DNA of 64,000 bases from Pseudorhodobacter antarcticus (lineage in GTDB: Bacteria; Pseudomonadota; Alphaproteobacteria; Rhodobacterales; Rhodobacteraceae). A model generated the notes under the pieces. That model ran no database searches, was not told the origin of the DNA, and saw nothing but the letters and a program-made list of their open reading frames with translations. Both the position numbers and the translations under genes were made by a program. Below, piece by piece: positions 46,169-55,257 of the stretch (the stretch's first letter is position 1; every line of letters starts with the position of its first letter). Location: contig NZ_FOCO01000004.1 of NCBI RefSeq assembly GCF_900110135.1, positions 1-64,000 of the forward strand. Reading direction: 5' to 3'.

Positions 46169-47251
46169 TTATTTCACCCAGCCCGCAAGGTTTTCTTGAA
46201 TGATCGTGACCAGTGCCGCGACATGCGCATCGTCATCGTTCAAGCATGGGATATAGGTGAATCGTTCGCCGCCCGCGTGTTCAAACGCTTCGCGAATCTC
46301 ACCGTTAATCTCCTCCAGCGTTTCAATGCAATCGGATGAAAACGCAGGGGCGATCACCGCGATGTTTTTCTTGCCCTGCTTGGCCAGCTCCGCCACATGT
46401 TCGACCGTGTAGGGTTTCAACCACTCCTCGCGGCCAAACACGGATTGAAAGCTGGTATCAATCGCGGATTTGTCCCAGCCCAGCTTTTCGCGCAGCAGGC
46501 GCGTGGTTTTGGCGCAATGGCAATGGTAGGGGTCGCCTTCCATCAAATAGCGAATCGGCATGCCGTGATAGCTTGTAACCAACACATCCGGCGTGTGATC
46601 CAATTCCGCATAGGCGCGGGTGACCGATGCCGCCAGCGCGTCGATATACTGGGGGTGTTCAAAATATTCCGGCACAATGCGCGCGGTGGGTTGGCGTTTT
46701 TCCTTCATCAGCGCGGCAAAGAACGCATCATTGGCCGTGGCCGATGTGGCCCCTGCGTAATGGGGGTAAAGCGGGAAAAATAGGATCTTTTCACAACCCG
46801 CCGCTACCATCGCCTTTACCTTTGATTCGGTGGACGGGTTGCCATAGCGCATGCTGAAATCAACGATCACCTCGCCGCCGTAAGCCGCCGACAGGGCTGC
46901 GCTGATTTTGGTGGTTTGATCGCGCGTGGTCGTCAAAAGCGGGCTTTCGTTTTTCTCGGTGTTCCAGATCAGTTTGTAATTGGCACCCGATGCAAAGGGC
47001 CTGCGCGTCAGGATGACCAGCTGCAACAACGGCTGCCAAATCCAATCCGAGATGTCGACGACCCGTTTGTCGGACAAAAATTGGTTTAGGTAGCGGCGCA
47101 TCGACCAATAATCATAGCCGTCCGGCGTGCCAAGGTTGGCCACCAGCACCCCGATTTTGGGCGCTTTGACCACGGGGTGATCTGCGGGGGCATGAGCCAG
47201 CCGCCCGTGCCCGGGGGTAATATCGGGTTGGCTGTATTTTGCGTCCAGCAT
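46169..47251 (-). CDS. hemH: Ferrochelatase
   Basis: Inserts ferrous iron into protoporphyrin IX, the last step of heme synthesis, following HemJ. The 360-residue protein has the catalytic histidine in SYHGMPIRYL and the LFFPLYPHYA and APAFSSDCIETLEEI segments. The start at ATG 47251 follows AAAGGAG by six bases; ATG 47254 and an upstream in-frame start are alternatives. It follows the methyltransferase gene by 50 bases on the same strand. Confidence 0.94.
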   Translation of the reverse strand: MLDAKYSQPDITPGHGRLAHAPADHPVVKAPKIGVLVANLGTPDGYDYWSMRRYLNQFLSDKRVVDISDWIWQPLLQLVILTRRPFASGANYKLIWNTEKNESPLLTTTRDQTTKISAALSAAYGGEVIVDFSMRYGNPSTESKVKAMVAAGCEKILFFPLYPHYAGATSATANDAFFAALMKEKRQPTARIVPEYFEHPQYIDALAASVTRAYAELDHTPDVLVTSYHGMPIRYLMEGDPYHCHCAKTTRLLREKLGWDKSAIDTSFQSVFGREEWLKPYTVEHVAELAKQGKKNIAVIAPAFSSDCIETLEEINGEIREAFEHAGGERFTYIPCLNDDDAHVAALVTIIQENLAGWVK

Positions 47252-47301
47252 CATTCGCTCCTTTAGCATCGTATTGGCACATAACGCCTTACAGCGCAGG
47301 G

Positions 47302-48126
47302 TCAAGCATCGCCCTTGGTTTGCGGCAGCACAATCTCGGGCGCGTTCAAGGCATCGGCAAGGCGTTGCACCGCCGATCCGGGGCGCAGTGGCTTTTGCTG
47401 GCTGTCATGCGGGGCCCATCCGGTAAGAAAGACCATCTCAAAACTTGCTTTGATTTTGTCGTCCACGCCGTAAGCATGGGTATAGCGTTGCGCGGCATCG
47501 GTGAACACGGCGCGCGGTGTCGCAGTCCGCAGGCGGGCGTCCAGCGCGTTGCCTTCGCCCATGGCGCGCAGGTCGTGCATCAAGTGCCAAAGGTCGCGGT
47601 ACAAAACGGTGCGGGTGAAACTGTCGGCCACGGGCAGCGCAAACCCCGCGCGCTGCAGCAAACCGCCAAGGTCGCGAATTTCACCCATTGGCAGCACGCG
47701 GGGCGACAGGCCGCCAGTAACCGCCGCTTCCGCCTCGGCCAAACAGGCGCGAAGTTCGTGCAGGGTTTGGCCGCCAAACAGCGCGCCCAGAAACAAGCCA
47801 TCCGGCCGCAAGGCACGTTTACACTGAATAATCTGGCCAACCGGGTCATTGGCCCAATGCAGCGCCAATGCGTGGATCACCAGATCATGCGCGCCAGGTT
47901 GCAGGTTCAGCACCTCCTCATCCGGCACAATTGTCGCTGCGGGAAAGGTTTTGCGCCAAAAATCGGGAAACCCGGTCACAATCGCGATGTTTGTAAACGA
48001 CCTGTTAACCTCTGTCAGTCTTTCATTAACCTCGTCACGGACGTCCTCATGCAAGAACGTCGCGCCTTTTGCACGGGCGCGGTTGCGGGCAAGGGTGGTT
48101 GTGTCGGTCAATCGGGGCATTTTCAT
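47302..48126 (-). CDS. SAM-dependent methyltransferase-fold protein, NDUFAF5-like
   Basis: 274 residues of the class-I methyltransferase fold; the N-terminal LARNRARA and the HWANDPVGQIIQCKRALRPDGLFLGALFGGQTLHELRACL block (with the LAEAEAAVTGG segment) are typical of the alphaproteobacterial relatives of the human complex-I assembly factor NDUFAF5 and of BioC. The SAM-binding glycine motif is weak. NDUFAF5 itself hydroxylates an arginine of a complex-I subunit; I infer a respiratory-assembly link but the activity is unproven. The start ATG 48126 is 23 bases from the divergent comF start. Confidence 0.7.
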   Translation of the reverse strand: MKMPRLTDTTTLARNRARAKGATFLHEDVRDEVNERLTEVNRSFTNIAIVTGFPDFWRKTFPAATIVPDEEVLNLQPGAHDLVIHALALHWANDPVGQIIQCKRALRPDGLFLGALFGGQTLHELRACLAEAEAAVTGGLSPRVLPMGEIRDLGGLLQRAGFALPVADSFTRTVLYRDLWHLMHDLRAMGEGNALDARLRTATPRAVFTDAAQRYTHAYGVDDKIKASFEMVFLTGWAPHDSQQKPLRPGSAVQRLADALNAPEIVLPQTKGDA

Positions 48127-48149
48127 GCGCCGAACAATAGGAGGGATGA

Positions 48150-48872
48150 ATGGGATTGCAAGCCTTGCTGCACGCGGTTTATCCGCCAAAATGCATGGGC
48201 TGCGACACGCTGGTGACATCGGATTTCGGGCTGTGCGGCCCGTGTTGGCGCGCAACACCGTTCATTTCTGGCATGGTCTGCGACAGTTGCGGCATCCCGT
48301 TGCTGGGCGATGATACGGGCACGCTGGCACAATGCGATGAGTGCATGACGCTGGCGCGGCCTTGGTCGCAGGGGCGCGCGGCGCTGTTGTACAAGGACAA
48401 TGGCCGCAAGATGGTGTTGCAGTTGAAACATGGCGACCGACTGGATTTGGTGAAACCTGCGGGGGCGTGGTTGCTGCGGGCCGCGCGGCCCATTTTGCAG
48501 CCAGGAATGGTGGTGGCCCCCATCCCGCTGCATTGGTTTCGCCTGCTACGCCGCCGCTATAATCAGTCTGCGCTGTTGTCGCGTGAACTGGCCAAATTGG
48601 CGGGCTTGGACCATTGCCCCGATCTGTTGCTGCGGCGTCGTGCCACGCCCAGCCAAGGCGGGCGCGACCGCATTGCCCGGTTTGAAAACATGGCCGATGC
48701 GATCCGCGCCCACCCCCGGCGGCTGGCGCGGATGCAAGGGCGGCATGTGCTGTTGGTGGATGATGTGATGACATCGGGCGCGACCTTTGGTGCGGCGGCG
48801 GATGCGTGTTTGGCGGCGGGTGCGGCGCAGGTTTCGGTTCTGACACTGGCGCGCGTTGCGAAGGATGACTAA
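48150..48872 (+). CDS. comF: ComF-family phosphoribosyltransferase-like protein
   Basis: 240 residues. The N-terminal zinc ribbon has C15, C18, C29 and C32 (CMGCDTLVTSDFGLCGPC), a second pair C44-C47 and CDEC, and the C-terminal phosphoribosyltransferase fold has the PRPP loop VLLVDDVMTSGATF (about 198-211). ComF proteins take part in DNA uptake in competent bacteria; in non-competent ones the role is unclear. The ATG 48150 follows AGGAGGG by four bases. Confidence 0.85.
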   Translation: MGLQALLHAVYPPKCMGCDTLVTSDFGLCGPCWRATPFISGMVCDSCGIPLLGDDTGTLAQCDECMTLARPWSQGRAALLYKDNGRKMVLQLKHGDRLDLVKPAGAWLLRAARPILQPGMVVAPIPLHWFRLLRRRYNQSALLSRELAKLAGLDHCPDLLLRRRATPSQGGRDRIARFENMADAIRAHPRRLARMQGRHVLLVDDVMTSGATFGAAADACLAAGAAQVSVLTLARVAKDD

Positions 48873-48905
48873 ATCCCTATAGTGCGCTGAAAAAGGGGAC
48901 GTGTC

Positions 48906-49163
48906 ATGAAGCCTGTTGAAATCTATACCTCGCCATTGTGCGGTTATTGCCATGCGGCCAAGCGGTTGCTGACTGCCAAAGGGGCCGCTTTTACCGAACA
49001 CGATATTTCGCGCGACCCATCTTTGCGCGGGGTGATGATGGCGCGATCAAATGGTGGGCGCACGGTGCCGCAGATTTTCATCGGCAGCACCCATGTGGGC
49101 GGCTGCGATGATCTGCATGCGCTGGAAAGTGCTGGCAAACTTGACGCGATGTTGGCGGGATAA
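48906..49163 (+). CDS. grxC: Glutaredoxin 3
   Basis: 85-residue glutathione-dependent disulfide reductase with active-site CGYC (C12-C15), the cis-proline stretch TVPQIF and GGCDDL for glutathione binding. The usual proline in CPYC is glycine. Ends three bases before the nitrilase gene; in alphaproteobacteria grxC often stands directly before such a nitrilase and comF. Confidence 0.93.
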   Translation: MKPVEIYTSPLCGYCHAAKRLLTAKGAAFTEHDISRDPSLRGVMMARSNGGRTVPQIFIGSTHVGGCDDLHALESAGKLDAMLAG

Positions 49164-49166
49164 GCC

Positions 49167-50003
49167 ATGCGCGTTGGCCTTGTTCAACTGAATGTCAGCG
49201 ATGATCCGGCAGCGAATTTGCCGGATACGCTGGCATGGGTGCGCAAGGCGGCCGCGGGTGGTGCGCAGTTTGTCGTGACGCCGGAATGTACGAACGGCCT
49301 TTCCTCTAGCCGCGCGCATCAGGCCCGCGTGTTTCGCCATGAAGGGGATGACCCCACGCTGGCCGCCTTGCGCAGCGTAGCCGCAGAAATGGGGATTTGG
49401 CTGTTGATCGGGTCATTGGCGGTATTGACCCATGATGCCGATGGTCGCTTTGCCAATCGGTCGTTTCTGATTGGCCCGGATGGGGCGATCATAGCGCGGT
49501 ACGACAAAATCCACATGTTTGATGTCGATGTGTCCCCGACGGAAAGCTACCGCGAATCGCAGGGCTACCGTCCCGGTGACAGGGCGGTTTTGGCGCAAAC
49601 ACCGTTTGGCATGCTGGGGATGACCATTTGCTATGACGTGCGCTTTGCCGCCCTTTACCGCCGTTTGGCGCAGGCGGGTGCGCAGATTTTAACCATCCCC
49701 GCCGCGTTCAACCACATCACGGGTGCCGCGCATTGGGAGGTGCTGTTGCGCGCGCGTGCCATTGAAACGGGCTGTTTCGTGCTGGCCCCCGCGCAAACCG
49801 GCTTTCACGTTGAAACCAGCGGCGGCAAAGGGCGGCGCACTTGGGGGCACAGCATGGTCGTGGCCCCTTGGGGGGAGGTTGTGGTGGACGCAGGCACAGA
49901 CCCTGGCGTTTATTTCGCCGATATTGATATGGCGCAGGTGGCTGCCGCCCGCGCCCGCGTGCCATCGCTAACCCATGATCGCGCAATCGGGGGCCCCGAA
50001 TGA
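49167..50003 (+). CDS. Carbon-nitrogen hydrolase (nitrilase superfamily)
   Basis: 278 residues with the complete catalytic triad: E40 (TPECTNG), K114 (YDKIHMFD) and C155 (GMTICYDVRF). The relatives nearest by the sequence are the Nit1/deaminated-glutathione amidase branch, which would fit the glutaredoxin neighbour, but this is inference. It starts three bases after grxC and overlaps the MarR gene by four bases. Confidence 0.88.
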   Translation: MRVGLVQLNVSDDPAANLPDTLAWVRKAAAGGAQFVVTPECTNGLSSSRAHQARVFRHEGDDPTLAALRSVAAEMGIWLLIGSLAVLTHDADGRFANRSFLIGPDGAIIARYDKIHMFDVDVSPTESYRESQGYRPGDRAVLAQTPFGMLGMTICYDVRFAALYRRLAQAGAQILTIPAAFNHITGAAHWEVLLRARAIETGCFVLAPAQTGFHVETSGGKGRRTWGHSMVVAPWGEVVVDAGTDPGVYFADIDMAQVAAARARVPSLTHDRAIGGPE

Positions 50004-50443
50004 CCGAACGCCCCGAAGATCTTGCTGTCACCTTGTTCGGCGAATTGTTTATGGCCGATCAGTTGGCCCGCAACCGCATTTCCAAAGTCTTGCCGCGCGG
50101 GATGGAGCTGTCGCATTTTTCGGTCCTGAACCATTTGGCGCGTGTTGCAGATGAACGGTCCCCGGCGCAATTGGCACGGGCGTTCAACGTGACGCGGGGT
50201 GCGATGACCAACACATTGTCCAAGCTGCACTGGGCCGGGCATGTGCATATTCGTCCCGATTGGGATGATGCGCGGCGCAAATTTGTGGCGATCAGCCCCT
50301 CTGGCCGGGCGGCGCGCGATGCGGCGGTACAATCCGTGGCCCCTTTGATTGCGGAATTTGTGACCGATTTGGGAATGGAACGGGTGCGCGCCTTTATGCC
50401 CGTGCTGCGCGAATTGCGCGTGCGGCTGGAGGGGAATGAGTGA
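50000..50443 (+). CDS. MarR-family transcriptional regulator
   Basis: 147 residues with the winged-helix layout (LSHFSVLNHLARVADERSPAQLARAFNVTRGAMTNTLSKLHWAGHV, and the wing RPDWDDARRKFVAISPSG). MarR proteins bind small molecules or oxidise and lift repression. Its start overlaps the nitrilase stop (ATGA) and its stop overlaps the epimerase start (GTGA), so it is in the middle of the operon and probably regulates part of it or a distant target. Confidence 0.88.
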   Translation: MTERPEDLAVTLFGELFMADQLARNRISKVLPRGMELSHFSVLNHLARVADERSPAQLARAFNVTRGAMTNTLSKLHWAGHVHIRPDWDDARRKFVAISPSGRAARDAAVQSVAPLIAEFVTDLGMERVRAFMPVLRELRVRLEGNE

Positions 50444-51267
50444 GCGTGCCTTTGCTGGTGATGGGCACCACGGGTCGTATTGGCGGCGCCTTGCGCCAAA
50501 ACGGCGCGCCGCAATTGCGCCCGATCTGGCAAGCGCGGGATGCGCGGCCCGGTTTTTTGCATTGGGATATTTTGGCGGGGCCTTGCCCGGATGCGGCGGC
50601 CTCTGGCGTGGTTTTGTGCATGGCCGGGGTTATTCGCGGCGATGCAGCACAGCTCGATCACAACAGCGCGCTGGGCTTGGCGGCCTGCAATGCCGCGATT
50701 GACCAAGGGGCGCGGCATGTGTTTCTGGCCTCCTCCGCTGCTGTTTATGGCGCGTCTGATGGGGTGTTGGCCGAAGATGCGGTGCCTGCCCCAATGGGCG
50801 CATATGGTGCGGCAAAGCTGGCGATGGAACGTGCAGCGATGGGGCGGATGCAGGGTGCCGCGCCCGGCATAACCCTGCTGCGCATTGGCAATATTGCCGG
50901 GTTTGATGCGCTTTTGGGCAATGTTAGGCACGGTTTGACCGCACAGTTGGACCCTGTGGCGGGGCAGGCGGGGCCTGTGCGATCCTATATCGGCCCTGCC
51001 ACATTGGCGCGCGTTTTGGTGCAACTGGCGGGGTTGGCCGCGCGCGATGTGCCCTTGCCGCCTGTTTTGAACATCGCCGCTGCCACTGTCGCGATGGGGG
51101 ATTTGCTGGATGCAGCGGGCGCTGATTGGCGTTTTGGCCCGCAAAACCCCGCAGTTATCCCACGGGTGGAACTGGACATCACCCGCCTGCGGTCGCTTGT
51201 TGACCTGCCAGCACACGCGGGGCAAGCCGCTGCAATGGTTGCGGAATGGCGGGGGATGGCGACATGA
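50440..51267 (+). CDS. NAD-dependent epimerase/dehydratase (SDR family)
   Basis: 275 residues. The Rossmann start MGTTGRIGGAL (GxxGxxG) and the catalytic tyrosine-lysine YGAAKLAME (about 127-135) with ASSAAVYG are the extended-SDR pattern of nucleotide-sugar epimerases/dehydratases. The start GTG 50440 overlaps the MarR stop. It ends coupled to the sugar transferase gene, so the two probably make or use the same nucleotide sugar. Confidence 0.85.
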   Translation: MSVPLLVMGTTGRIGGALRQNGAPQLRPIWQARDARPGFLHWDILAGPCPDAAASGVVLCMAGVIRGDAAQLDHNSALGLAACNAAIDQGARHVFLASSAAVYGASDGVLAEDAVPAPMGAYGAAKLAMERAAMGRMQGAAPGITLLRIGNIAGFDALLGNVRHGLTAQLDPVAGQAGPVRSYIGPATLARVLVQLAGLAARDVPLPPVLNIAAATVAMGDLLDAAGADWRFGPQNPAVIPRVELDITRLRSLVDLPAHAGQAAAMVAEWRGMAT

Positions 51268-51896
51268 AGGCAAGCAAACGCGCGGTGGATTTGATCTTGG
51301 TCGCGGTGCTGTCGCCGATTCTGGTCATCCCATTTTCCATTTTACTGGTCGTCATGCTGGTGCGCGAAGGGTTGCCGCTGTTTTACGTCGCCGAACGGAT
51401 GCGCGGTGTGGGGCAGCCGTTTGACCTGTGGAAGCTGCGCACGATGACGGTGACATCCCGCGAACAGGGCGTTTCGGGCGGTGACAAAACCGGGCGCATC
51501 ACGCCGCTGGGTGCCTTTATTCGCCGCGCGCGGATGGATGAGGTGCCTCAACTGTGGAACGTGCTGAAAGGGGACATGAGCTTAGTCGGCCCCCGCCCGC
51601 CGTTGCGCGAATATGTTGAACGTTTTCCGAACCTCTATGCGCAGGTCTTAAAAAGCCCCACGGGCATCACCGGTCTTGCCAGCCTGCGCTATCACGCAAC
51701 CGAAGAAAGGCTGTTGGCGGCCTGCACCACGGCGGCAGAAACCGACCGCGTTTATGCGCAGATTTGCGTGCCCGCCAAGGCGCGGCTGGACATGATATAT
51801 CAACGAAACTGGTCGGTTTGTTTGGATTTGCTAATGATCTGGCACACTGGCACGGGCATTTTGATAAAACGGTTTTTCAAAGGGCGGTGGGCGTAA
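51264..51896 (+). CDS. Polyprenyl-phosphate sugar-phosphate transferase
   Basis: 210 residues: one hydrophobic membrane segment (VDLILVAVLSPILVIPFSILLVVMLV) then the conserved catalytic block of initiating glycosyltransferases, LWKLRTM, and RRARMDEVPQLWNVLKGDMSLVGPRPPL (residues about 90-118). It moves a sugar-1-phosphate from UDP-sugar to undecaprenyl phosphate, starting capsule or exopolysaccharide repeat synthesis. No polymerase or flippase genes are beside it. The start overlaps the epimerase stop (ATGA). Confidence 0.85.
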   Translation: MKASKRAVDLILVAVLSPILVIPFSILLVVMLVREGLPLFYVAERMRGVGQPFDLWKLRTMTVTSREQGVSGGDKTGRITPLGAFIRRARMDEVPQLWNVLKGDMSLVGPRPPLREYVERFPNLYAQVLKSPTGITGLASLRYHATEERLLAACTTAAETDRVYAQICVPAKARLDMIYQRNWSVCLDLLMIWHTGTGILIKRFFKGRWA

Positions 51897-51916
51897 CGGC
51901 CTTTCGTGCCTGCTTG

Positions 51917-51931
51917 TGTCAATTTGTGACA
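51917..51931. promoter_or_regulatory. Short inverted repeat upstream of the iron-type ABC importer
   Basis: TGTCAATTTGTGACA: five-base arms TGTCA/TGACA with a five-base spacer, 80 bases before the start of the binding-protein gene. It is not a recognised Fur, Irr or RirA box; it could be an operator for another regulator. Confidence 0.35.
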
Positions 51932-52010
51932 AAATAAGTTGCGTGGTGCCCCCGATCGTTGCAACCTATCGCCATAAGACACCAAAAAAGAAAATCCTGG
52001 GAGGGAAATC

Positions 52011-53039
52011 ATGCGTAACACCACACTCGCTGCGTCCGTTTTGGCGCTGTCCACGGGGCTGTCTGCGGGCGGCGCAATGGCGGATGGCAAACTGAACTTC
52101 TACTGCTCCGCACAAGAGGAATGGTGCCAGCTTATGGCCCGCAGCTTTGAAGAATTCAGCGGCGTTGATGTTGATATGACCCGCAAATCATCCGGCGAAA
52201 CCTTTGCACAGATGAAGGCCGAAGAGGCCAACCCAAAAGGCGATATCTGGTGGGGCGGCACCGGCGACCCCCATCTGCAAGCCGCAGAGGAGGATTTGAC
52301 CGAACCCTACGTTTCCCCCATGCGCGACCAGTTGCACCCATGGGCCATCGCACAGGCCACATCGGCGAATGACAAAACCATCGGGATTTATTCCGGCGCG
52401 CTTGGTTTTGGCTACAACACCAAACTGCTGGCCGATGCGGGCCTGACCGCCCCCGCCTGCTGGGAGGATTTGACCAAGCCCGAGTTCAAGGGGAAGGTCC
52501 AAATGGCCAATCCCAATTCGTCAGGCACCGCCTATACCGCCCTTGCTACCATGGTGCAGCTGTTTGGTGAGGAGGCTGGTTTTGACTACATGAAACGCCT
52601 GCACGCCAACATTAACCAATACACCAAGTCGGGTTCCGCCCCCATCAAGGCGGCAGGCACAGGCGAAACCACCGTCGGCATCGTGTTCTTGCATGACGCC
52701 GTGGCGCAAACCGTTGCGGGTTTCCCCATCGTCAGCGTCGCCCCGTGCGAGGGGACGGGCTATGAAATCGGCTCCATGTCCATCGTCAAAGGCGCGCGGA
52801 ATATGGATGAGGCCAAAAAGTTCTATGACTGGGCCCTGACCGCCGAGGCGCAGACATTGTCCCTGCAAGTCAACGCGTTTCAGGTGATGTCGAACATGGC
52901 CGCCACATCGTCTGACAAGGCGCCAGACATGTCCACGATTAAGCTGATTGATTACGATTTTACGAAATACGGATCGTCGGACGAACGCAAACGCCTGCTG
53001 GAAAAGTGGGATAACGAAGTGTCCACGCTGCCACAGTAA
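52011..53039 (+). CDS. ABC transporter substrate-binding protein (ferric-iron/AfuA type)
   Basis: 342 residues with a signal peptide ending AMA (about residue 24). The mature protein has the two-lobe layout: DGKLNFYCSAQEEWCQLM at the start, the WWGGTGDPHLQAAEE stretch and the FEFVNAFQVMSN-type end. It resembles the Fe(III)-binding AfuA/FbpA and the related 2-aminoethylphosphonate-binding proteins. The two cysteines at the start of the mature protein and no obvious tyrosine pair leave the substrate open. The ribosome site GGAGGG lies seven bases before ATG 52011. It is the first of three genes of a complete importer. Confidence 0.85.
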   Translation: MRNTTLAASVLALSTGLSAGGAMADGKLNFYCSAQEEWCQLMARSFEEFSGVDVDMTRKSSGETFAQMKAEEANPKGDIWWGGTGDPHLQAAEEDLTEPYVSPMRDQLHPWAIAQATSANDKTIGIYSGALGFGYNTKLLADAGLTAPACWEDLTKPEFKGKVQMANPNSSGTAYTALATMVQLFGEEAGFDYMKRLHANINQYTKSGSAPIKAAGTGETTVGIVFLHDAVAQTVAGFPIVSVAPCEGTGYEIGSMSIVKGARNMDEAKKFYDWALTAEAQTLSLQVNAFQVMSNMAATSSDKAPDMSTIKLIDYDFTKYGSSDERKRLLEKWDNEVSTLPQ

Positions 53040-53043
53040 ACCC

Positions 53044-55254
53044 TTGCGCACCGTCACATCAGAACGCACGTCTCACCCGGTCCTGATCTTTTGGGTCATG
53101 ATCGGGTGGGCGGGGTTCCTCCTCCTCCCCTGGTACGGGGTGGAGGATTTTTACACCTTTAAATGGCTGCTGGATGGCTGGCCGATGGACAGCGATTACG
53201 CCCCCGCGATTATGTTGATCGCGCAGGGGCAAAAGCTGTGGCTGGCCCCGATGCTGCTGGCGCTGGCCGCCCCTTTGCTGGTCATGCGCAGGCGCAAAAC
53301 CGATGCGATTTATGGTAAAGTGTTGATTGTCGCGGGCGGTTTTGGCTTTGCGTGGCTGGTGGCCCAAGGGCTTGGGATTGGTCTGCGCGGCTATGCCTAC
53401 GGTTGGATGATCGCGCTGTTTGGTGACCTTGGCGACCGTCAGTTTGGCATGGGTTATGGCGGTTTGCTGGTCGCGTCATCTTTCTTGTTTGTGTTCACCC
53501 AAGGCATCGCAGCACGCGGTGCGGTGAACGGCGATGTTTTCGTGACCGCGGCGATTGGTGGCGTGGTGGCTGTGGTCACCATCTTCGTGTTTTTCCCCAT
53601 CACCAAAATGTTGGGGGCTGCATTTATTTCCGATGATGGCGGCTATTCCATCATGGAATTTTTCGGCAAATTCGTGGACCGCCGCATCTGGGGGCTTGGC
53701 TGTTTCAGCGGCACCAACTGCGGGGCGGCGTGGAATTCGCTGTTTTTGGCGATTTTGGTGGGCCTGCTCACCACCACCCTTGGCCTTATCTTCGCGCTCG
53801 TCCTCACCCGGTCTGGTTTCAAATACAAACAATCCCTGCGCGCGCTGACTGTGTTGCCCATCATCACGCCACCGTTCGTGATCGGCCTCGCGCTGATCTT
53901 GCTGTTCGGCCTGTCCGGCACCGTCACCCAATGGGTCGCGGGGGTGTTTGATGTGCAGCCCACCCGCTGGCTGTACGGGATGCCGGGGATCTTGATCGCG
54001 CAAACGCTGGCCTTTACCCCCATCGCGTTTTTGGTAATGATCGGCGTCGTTGAAGGTGTTTCCCCAAGCATGGAGGAGGCGGCGCAAACCCTGCGCGCCA
54101 ACCGCTGGCAGACGTTTCGCACCGTATCCCTGCCCCTAATGCGCCCCGGTTTGGCCAACGCGTTTTTGCTGGGGTTCATCGAGAGCATGGCCGATTTTGG
54201 CAATCCCTTGGTCCTTGGCGGCAATTTCGATGTGCTGAGTACCGAGATCTTTTTCGCCATCGTCGGCGCGCAATATGATCAAAGCCGGGCTGCGATTTTG
54301 GCGATGGTTTTGTTGGGTTTCACCCTAGGCGCGTTTTATTTGCAGCGGTTCTGGCTGGGCAAGAAAAGCTATACCACCGTAACCGGCAAAGGCGATTCCG
54401 GCGTCCACCCACCGATGCCAAAGCGGATTGCGTTGCCCGTCTATGCCATCGCGGGCACTTGGGGCCTGTTCACGATCATGGTCTATTGCTACATCATTTA
54501 CGGCTCCTTCGTGCAGCTTTGGGGCGTCGATGACACGCTGACCTTCAAGCATTATATGACCGCATTCGCCGTGACTTGGGGGGATGGTGGCATGCGCTGG
54601 ACCGGGTCGGCGTGGGACAGCTTCTTTACCACCATCATGATCGCGACCATTGCGGCCCCGTTCACCGCCGTTATGGGTTTGATCACAGCGTATCTTTTGA
54701 CGCGGCAAAATTTCGCGGGCAAACGGTCGTTTGAATTTGGCACCATGCTGTCGTTCGCGATCCCCGGCACGGTGATTGGCGTGGCCTATATCCTTGCCTT
54801 CAACGTCCCCCCGATTGAGATTACGGGGACAGGCATTATTCTGGTCGTCAGCTTCGTGTTCCGCAACATGCCGGTTGGGGTGCGGGCGGGGATTGCGTCG
54901 ATGAGCCAGCTGGACAAATCGTTGGATGAAAGCAGCCTGACCTTGGGCGCAAATTCTTGGCAAACCTTCCGCCTTATCATTCTGCCTTTGCTGCGGCCCG
55001 CGATTTTGGCTGCGCTGGTGTACAGCTTTGTGCGCGCGATGACGGCGATTTCGGCGGTGATTTTTCTGGTGTCCGCACGGTATGACATGGCCACCAGCTA
55101 TATCATCGGGCGGGTGGAGAATAATGATTACGGGCTGGCGATTGCTTATTCGACCGCGCTGATTTTCGTGATGCTGTTCGCGGTGGGGATGCTGCAACTG
55201 GCGGTCGGGCGCACCAAAATTGGGCGGCGCAGTTCAAATTCCGGGGGGCACTAG
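53044..55254 (+). CDS. ABC transporter permease, fused double form (ferric-iron type)
   Basis: 736 residues holding two permease modules of about six helices each, so this single chain is equivalent to the FbpB dimer. Each module has an EAA loop (EEAAQTLRANRWQTFRTVSLPLMRPG near 345-370, and DESSLTLGANSWQTFRLIILPLLRPA near 625-650) that contacts the ATPase. The start TTG 53044 puts the first helix (HPVLIFWVMIGWAGFLLLPWYG) close to the N-terminus, but has no ribosome site; ATG 53098 is an alternative inside the first helix. It begins four bases after the binding-protein stop. Confidence 0.9.
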   Translation: MRTVTSERTSHPVLIFWVMIGWAGFLLLPWYGVEDFYTFKWLLDGWPMDSDYAPAIMLIAQGQKLWLAPMLLALAAPLLVMRRRKTDAIYGKVLIVAGGFGFAWLVAQGLGIGLRGYAYGWMIALFGDLGDRQFGMGYGGLLVASSFLFVFTQGIAARGAVNGDVFVTAAIGGVVAVVTIFVFFPITKMLGAAFISDDGGYSIMEFFGKFVDRRIWGLGCFSGTNCGAAWNSLFLAILVGLLTTTLGLIFALVLTRSGFKYKQSLRALTVLPIITPPFVIGLALILLFGLSGTVTQWVAGVFDVQPTRWLYGMPGILIAQTLAFTPIAFLVMIGVVEGVSPSMEEAAQTLRANRWQTFRTVSLPLMRPGLANAFLLGFIESMADFGNPLVLGGNFDVLSTEIFFAIVGAQYDQSRAAILAMVLLGFTLGAFYLQRFWLGKKSYTTVTGKGDSGVHPPMPKRIALPVYAIAGTWGLFTIMVYCYIIYGSFVQLWGVDDTLTFKHYMTAFAVTWGDGGMRWTGSAWDSFFTTIMIATIAAPFTAVMGLITAYLLTRQNFAGKRSFEFGTMLSFAIPGTVIGVAYILAFNVPPIEITGTGIILVVSFVFRNMPVGVRAGIASMSQLDKSLDESSLTLGANSWQTFRLIILPLLRPAILAALVYSFVRAMTAISAVIFLVSARYDMATSYIIGRVENNDYGLAIAYSTALIFVMLFAVGMLQLAVGRTKIGRRSSNSGGH

Positions 55255-55257
55255 GAT

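Noticed and set aside
51897-52010. Fur, Irr or RirA iron-box upstream of the iron-type ABC importer
   Set aside because: None of the known consensus sequences is present; only a short TGTCA/TGACA repeat is seen. Iron control is therefore not supported by the sequence.
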